From Ignavibacteriales bacterium (lineage in GTDB: Bacteria; Bacteroidota; Ignavibacteria; Tepidaquicellales; Tepidaquicellaceae): a stretch of 64,000 nucleotides of DNA. Location: NCBI GenBank assembly GCA_020635255.1, contig JACKAC010000001.1, forward strand, positions 1 through 64,000. Reading direction: 5' to 3'. The notes below the pieces were generated by a model. It was not told the DNA's origin. It was given only the letters and a program-made list of their open reading frames with translations, and ran no database searches. The translations under genes and the position numbers were made by a program. Positions within the stretch are counted from its first letter, which is position 1; each line of letters starts with the position of its first letter. Below are positions 60,801-64,000 of the stretch, one piece after another.

Positions 60801-63800
60801 CAGGACTTTTCAAGGAGTTTGTGTCGATTGACAGCGCTTCATTGATATTATATCCGTACCAGTTACATAGATTAACAAATTCAGATACGTCAATTAGTAA
60901 TGTAAAAATGATAGTAAGGGCGGCCGATTCTTTTAGTGTAAGCGGACCTCTTGTAATAAATCCTAATTCAAGCTACCAGTACCAATTAGCGTTGCCCCAC
61001 GAACAGCCTGTGCAGGTATGCAGTACATCTGTTTATCAGGAAAACGAATTTGATATTAAGGATCTTTTGACGTTGCATATGATAACACAGGGAAAGCAAT
61101 TTGCCGGGGTTCAATTGGACCTTACTTACTCCGGAGGGGTACCCCCTGATTATAGCGAGTATATTCTGTATTTAGGACAAAACATTGATAATAGCAACTG
61201 TATAGCATTTAATACATGGAAGGCGGATTATGCGCCGAGGATAAAAGTATATGGTAAGCGCAGAAAGATCACCACATATATTAAAAACGAACTTTCAAAC
61301 GCAAACTATAATTTTGAGTATGCTGATGACAGTAATAAGGTAAGAACACTGACAAAGCTCAGCGTGGGAAATTATAAAAAGAACGAAACTATATTTGACG
61401 GGTTTTACAGACCTATTCAAAATAAAATGTACACCGGCGCTACGAGCTTTAACAGCACTACCACGGAGTACAATTACCTGGATAAACCGTCGAAAACCAC
61501 CGATGGAAGAGGTATTGAAACGAAATTCTCTTATGATGAATTTGGAAACGTAAAGAAGACCGAGAATCCGGCTGATACAAGCGCCAGCCTGATGACAAGT
61601 ACATTCCAGAACGGGCTGACATATCACTGGGGATCAGTGTCGGGCATAGTGAATAAACAGGTATTCGAAGACGAAGTCGGTAACAAATTCATAAAATTCT
61701 TTGATATGGTGGGAAATCTCCGCAGGGAAGTGAAATTCGTTGATGCGGGAACACCCAGCTCACCAGTGACAGATTCACTGATAACGGACTACAGGTATGA
61801 TTCGCTCTATAGAGTAACGAATGTAAAAACCCCTGCCAACAAAATAATTTCATATAAGTACGATGCATTCGGCAGGCAGAAGGAGAGAACGACCGTCGAT
61901 GCCGGTACGGAGAATTTTAGGTATGACAAGAGTGATAACCTTCGCTTTTCGATGGATGCGGTGCAGTCCGGTCCGAATGACTTTACATTTAGAGGGTATG
62001 ATGGAATTAACAGACTGCTGTATATAGGAATAGGGAATCTTACTTTTGAATCGACCAGGTATGACTGGACGGACCTGAATCCCGATACCTCTTATTCATT
62101 TGAGAACTATTCCACGGATTCAATACGGTTCCTTACGGTCAATGTGTATGATACGCTCTCGACCTCGGTTGCTTCGGGACTATTCTCACCGCCGGGAGAT
62201 TATTATTCTGTAAAGAATAATACAAAAGGTAAGCTGGTAGCAACGGCGTACAAGACGAGGACATCGGAAACGAAGTGGAACTTTAAATACTACAGGTATG
62301 ACGGCAAAGGCAGAATGATAAAGATGTGGAACGTATTGAATGGGCTTGGCACGAAAGTATTTGATTATATATTCAACTCTTCCGACCAGCCGGCATATAT
62401 GACATATCAATACGGCGACAGCACCGGATTCAAAAAGTTCAGGTATGACTATGACGATGCGGGAAGGCTCTCCGATGTGAAACTGTACGATCCTCAGAAT
62501 CCCGCAGGAGATACATCGGATGCTGTTGGGCAGTACAGTACATTCGCGTCATATAAGTACAATGAGAATTCGATGATAGATACTGTGAAGTATAATAACG
62601 GCGGTTATCTTTTCGAGAATATTTATAATAACCGTAACTGGCTGTACCAGATAAACGATCATACGCCGGATAAATTTAACGAAGAACTGGAGTATGAAAA
62701 GAATGGGAATGTTAAACATCAAACCCTGGGTGGAACATATTCCGATAACATGGGGACTACCGGAGATCTGTCATTTACTTACACATATGATAGGTCAAAC
62801 AGGCTCATAGGCGTAGATCAGGCCTCCGGTGATGAATGGGATATGCAGAATACATTTGATAAGGACGGCAACCTCACTGCAATGACAAGGAATGATAGTA
62901 AAGGTAACCTTGAAGATAATTTCGATTATGCTTATTATTCAGGTACGAATAAACTTTCTCATGTAACGGGCAGTTCAGCTCAATTTACTTACGATGCAAA
63001 TGGCAATGTTCTCACTGACCAGCTGAGCGATATATTCGATATGAAGTATGACCACAGGAACCTGATGACGGAATACAAGTACGTGTATTCTGAAAACTAT
63101 AATGCTGTCACCAGGATGTGGTATGATGATGCCGGTAACAGGATACGGAAAATATCCGTACTAAACTTCGTAGGCGGAGGCGGGGGCACAGATCCCGACT
63201 GGGACAGCCTGGAGACATTCCCGCCGTATGACGATCAAGCCCAACCTCCTGCAGGAGAGGGAGGAGGAGATAACTGGCAGACACTTGCCGATGAATGGTA
63301 TGTAAGAGATGTAGCTGGTAATGAAGTTGCTCTTTATAATAGCACGGACCTGAAGCAGTGGAACGTGGGTAAAGAAGGAAAAATAGATGCGGATCAGAAG
63401 AAGTATTTCTTCATCAAGGACCACCTGGGCACTGTAAGAGCTGTGATAGATACAGCATATAATGTAGTGGAGGCGAACGATGTGGATATATGGGGCTACA
63501 GGCTAATGGACAGGGAATATAATTCATCCGTAACCGATAATGACTACTTATTCACAGGTAAAGAAAGAGATAATGAAAAAAGTGATTATGATTATTTTGG
63601 AGCGAGGTACTTCAATAGCAGGATAGGAAGGTGGTGTGGTGTAGATATGTTAAATGATAAAAATGTATCCCATAGTCCCTTTCAATATGGAAAGCTAAAT
63701 CCGCTAATCCGTATAGATTTAGATGGCAAAGATGATATTTATGTTTTTACGGGATTTGACGAGAATGATCCTGGAAATTCTAATAAAATTGATGAGAGTG

Positions 63801-64000
63801 ACTATAGCCCAGATTCCCCAGTTGGTGCACTATCTTTACTTTATAACTTGTCTGAATATATAAAAGATACAGATAAGAGTGGTGAAATTACCTTAGAAGG
63901 TTACGATGGTTCTGCTGGTTTTAATACAGGTGATATTGTTGACCATATTATTGAAAATTTAAGTGGGAAAAATGAAAAAATTATTCTTTATGGATATAGT
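57884..64000 (+). CDS. RHS/YD-repeat polymorphic-toxin-like protein, 3' end outside the window
   Basis: A frame open from ATG 57884 to the window edge (2039 codons, no stop in my line-by-line translation) encodes an RHS protein. The N terminus looks like a signal (RKLFFNTILPILFIGGLTVF). Residues to about 880 are AT-rich and not RHS-like. YD repeats begin with FSYDALNRITHAV; a DNRLRE-like module (about 960-1130, ending WKADYAPRIKVYG) interrupts them, and they run on to about 1770 (YKYDAFGRQKERT). The RHS core motif is YLFTGKERDNEKSDYDYFGA then RYFNSRIGRWCGVD (about 1887), followed by IDLDGKDD. About 95 residues of an AT-rich C-terminal domain then run off the window, ending LYGYS. An AAAGGT ribosome site precedes the start. 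Confidence 0.93.
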   Translation, partial: MRKLFFNTILPILFIGGLTVFGISVGNIYYGTLGDNNVFADTLDDPPAGVWFNVGGMFNERGFSTSNSISYDENEIINNFNGNLQYSFPLYHYDGPGDLDFDMSLTYNGSIAHTLFAADSNISTAPGVLPQHNFNIPGWIFSVNGIAVQTLNFETKMFTQEISGQAENKQVNLLMTGYQVTDRKDPANYYDYINLLMGDGSLLRLENKVNGQGTHVSTGDYYAVNRKDYTKAIVTYRDTLPGDSACKNRRIELLRGDGLTFIFKEYGIDFYDAPAAGMECYDSAQVIRLDSVIDRFGNAMTLQYNDYASLRGRPTLERIDFPGWSSQCRYIEFIYNPFVNNVGEISVGNDVDGYYEIFTTGFTFAAFDNSNDHRAMVTRIMGLNNDTLGAFQYQDYNRTETNLAYSPSSTFTVKFDNGHLKRMSKFTNKNGGEKIYTYKGSITSSMDMLVSDGQYGIHSSDFYGQGRDAFFENMIEKVEYKQGTDTYKKIEYSYPFSDNGTSFAEEPVDASDDYRTEQFTINLTTDTIETPSKIGTKYYYKNYKIFNLAQNLMENYDFPGETKLLKEEHVKGEPESLIKTVEYFANIEGPVGTYSTYGGSFLDTLIKETINGAVKESEYKYEFYSDYPFTGATYKNPIKKITTIDPFDNKSVVEYEKMDGISKHYNDGRYILGVSTYKETPFFNLNLPKYEETYDNADNLTAKTNYSYIWGNDTDSGYIGQLVSTKIIDPSNGNIFKEFQNEFYKKDTVGEWMYVQAGEHKPGTEGNLKKTIDPTGNEKFFYYNPISFSESSLLGNRDEIDYFGEYYDTTDAMGQLPRVAYYKAYENGTITVSNSLWHDRRMPTRTDAFVSPGYSLTEYNLYTASGNLLNNINSNRYLSCFSYDALNRITHAVAPHDLAPFVQDTIIDTVIETVAIDTLTNLIGSYDYVADHFYYRNMTEPTPGDASYFFNIRTEEEYEDIQQENLPLIGFPTGLFKEFVSIDSASLILYPYQLHRLTNSDTSISNVKMIVRAADSFSVSGPLVINPNSSYQYQLALPHEQPVQVCSTSVYQENEFDIKDLLTLHMITQGKQFAGVQLDLTYSGGVPPDYSEYILYLGQNIDNSNCIAFNTWKADYAPRIKVYGKRRKITTYIKNELSNANYNFEYADDSNKVRTLTKLSVGNYKKNETIFDGFYRPIQNKMYTGATSFNSTTTEYNYLDKPSKTTDGRGIETKFSYDEFGNVKKTENPADTSASLMTSTFQNGLTYHWGSVSGIVNKQVFEDEVGNKFIKFFDMVGNLRREVKFVDAGTPSSPVTDSLITDYRYDSLYRVTNVKTPANKIISYKYDAFGRQKERTTVDAGTENFRYDKSDNLRFSMDAVQSGPNDFTFRGYDGINRLLYIGIGNLTFESTRYDWTDLNPDTSYSFENYSTDSIRFLTVNVYDTLSTSVASGLFSPPGDYYSVKNNTKGKLVATAYKTRTSETKWNFKYYRYDGKGRMIKMWNVLNGLGTKVFDYIFNSSDQPAYMTYQYGDSTGFKKFRYDYDDAGRLSDVKLYDPQNPAGDTSDAVGQYSTFASYKYNENSMIDTVKYNNGGYLFENIYNNRNWLYQINDHTPDKFNEELEYEKNGNVKHQTLGGTYSDNMGTTGDLSFTYTYDRSNRLIGVDQASGDEWDMQNTFDKDGNLTAMTRNDSKGNLEDNFDYAYYSGTNKLSHVTGSSAQFTYDANGNVLTDQLSDIFDMKYDHRNLMTEYKYVYSENYNAVTRMWYDDAGNRIRKISVLNFVGGGGGTDPDWDSLETFPPYDDQAQPPAGEGGGDNWQTLADEWYVRDVAGNEVALYNSTDLKQWNVGKEGKIDADQKKYFFIKDHLGTVRAVIDTAYNVVEANDVDIWGYRLMDREYNSSVTDNDYLFTGKERDNEKSDYDYFGARYFNSRIGRWCGVDMLNDKNVSHSPFQYGKLNPLIRIDLDGKDDIYVFTGFDENDPGNSNKIDESDYSPDSPVGALSLLYNLSEYIKDTDKSGEITLEGYDGSAGFNTGDIVDHIIENLSGKNEKIILYGYS

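Noticed and set aside
1..64000. CRISPR arrays, insertion sequences, prophage genes and origin of replication
   Set aside because: No regularly spaced repeats, transposase, phage structural gene or DnaA-box cluster was seen while reading the window.

Overview
The window reads as a contiguous piece of a bacterial chromosome. It is moderately AT-rich and densely packed, with short intergenic gaps, few strong Shine-Dalgarno sequences and several TTG starts. The gene set suggests the Bacteroidota/Chlorobiota (FCB) side of the tree, and an Ignavibacteria-like lineage is my best guess. The basis is the GlmU-like two-domain nucleotidyltransferase, DUF4199 and DUF2007 proteins, a peptidase-propeller-barrel protein, several lipoproteins and a large RHS protein. 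This is inferred from family content; no 16S gene is present.

Layout. 0.2-4 kb: Xer-type recombinase, M20 peptidase, ribosomal protein L31 and a GlmU-like nucleotidyltransferase. 4-10.5 kb: tRNA-Val, an unknown secreted protein, then the translation operon thrS-infC-rpmI-rplT followed by a terminator, pheS and a cyclophilin lipoprotein; infC appears to start at AUU. 10.5-15.5 kb (minus): a run of small enzymes and membrane proteins (O-methyltransferase, DinB-like, YmdB phosphodiesterase, YkvA, VOC protein). 15.7-20.6 kb (minus): tmk, an S41 protease, purK, a DUF2007 protein and a dipeptidase, likely one operon. 20.8-25.5 kb (plus): a pentameric ligand-gated ion channel homologue, a DUF218 protein with a possible frameshift, nusB, an Atg22/UMF1-like transporter and a SirB1-like protein. 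25.5-28.8 kb (minus): a GCS2-CBS fusion paired with an AspA/AstE-type deacylase, and tRNA-Leu. 29-41 kb: lipoproteins, lplA, a PIG-L deacetylase, a GH5-like glycosidase, a two-gene branched-chain amino acid transporter fragment with a TetR regulator, a membrane-anchored LuxR-type regulator, the C-terminal half of a split carB, and a solitary nuoG. 41-51 kb: rmuC, RNase E/G and rho on one side; a membrane glycosyltransferase, mltG, an ABC-2-like permease and ubiX on the other. 51-57.7 kb: a 959-residue peptidase/TolB-propeller/Omp85-barrel fusion, an 868-residue double AAA+ protein, a small unknown protein and a LEA14-like lipoprotein.

From 57884 to the window edge one open frame of at least 2039 codons encodes an RHS/YD-repeat protein. 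I translated it line by line and found no stop. It has a signal-like N terminus, a long AT-rich non-RHS region, RHS repeats with higher GC, a recognisable RHS core motif, and then an AT-rich C-terminal tip that runs off the window and ends in what looks like the start of a Gly-x-Ser-x-Gly hydrolase elbow. It looks like a polymorphic toxin.

Most of the window is housekeeping. The best candidates for something undescribed are the double CbxX-type AAA+ protein with a duplicated N-terminal beta module, the RHS protein with its partial effector domain, and the GCS2-CBS / deacylase pair. I saw no CRISPR array, insertion sequence, prophage or replication origin.
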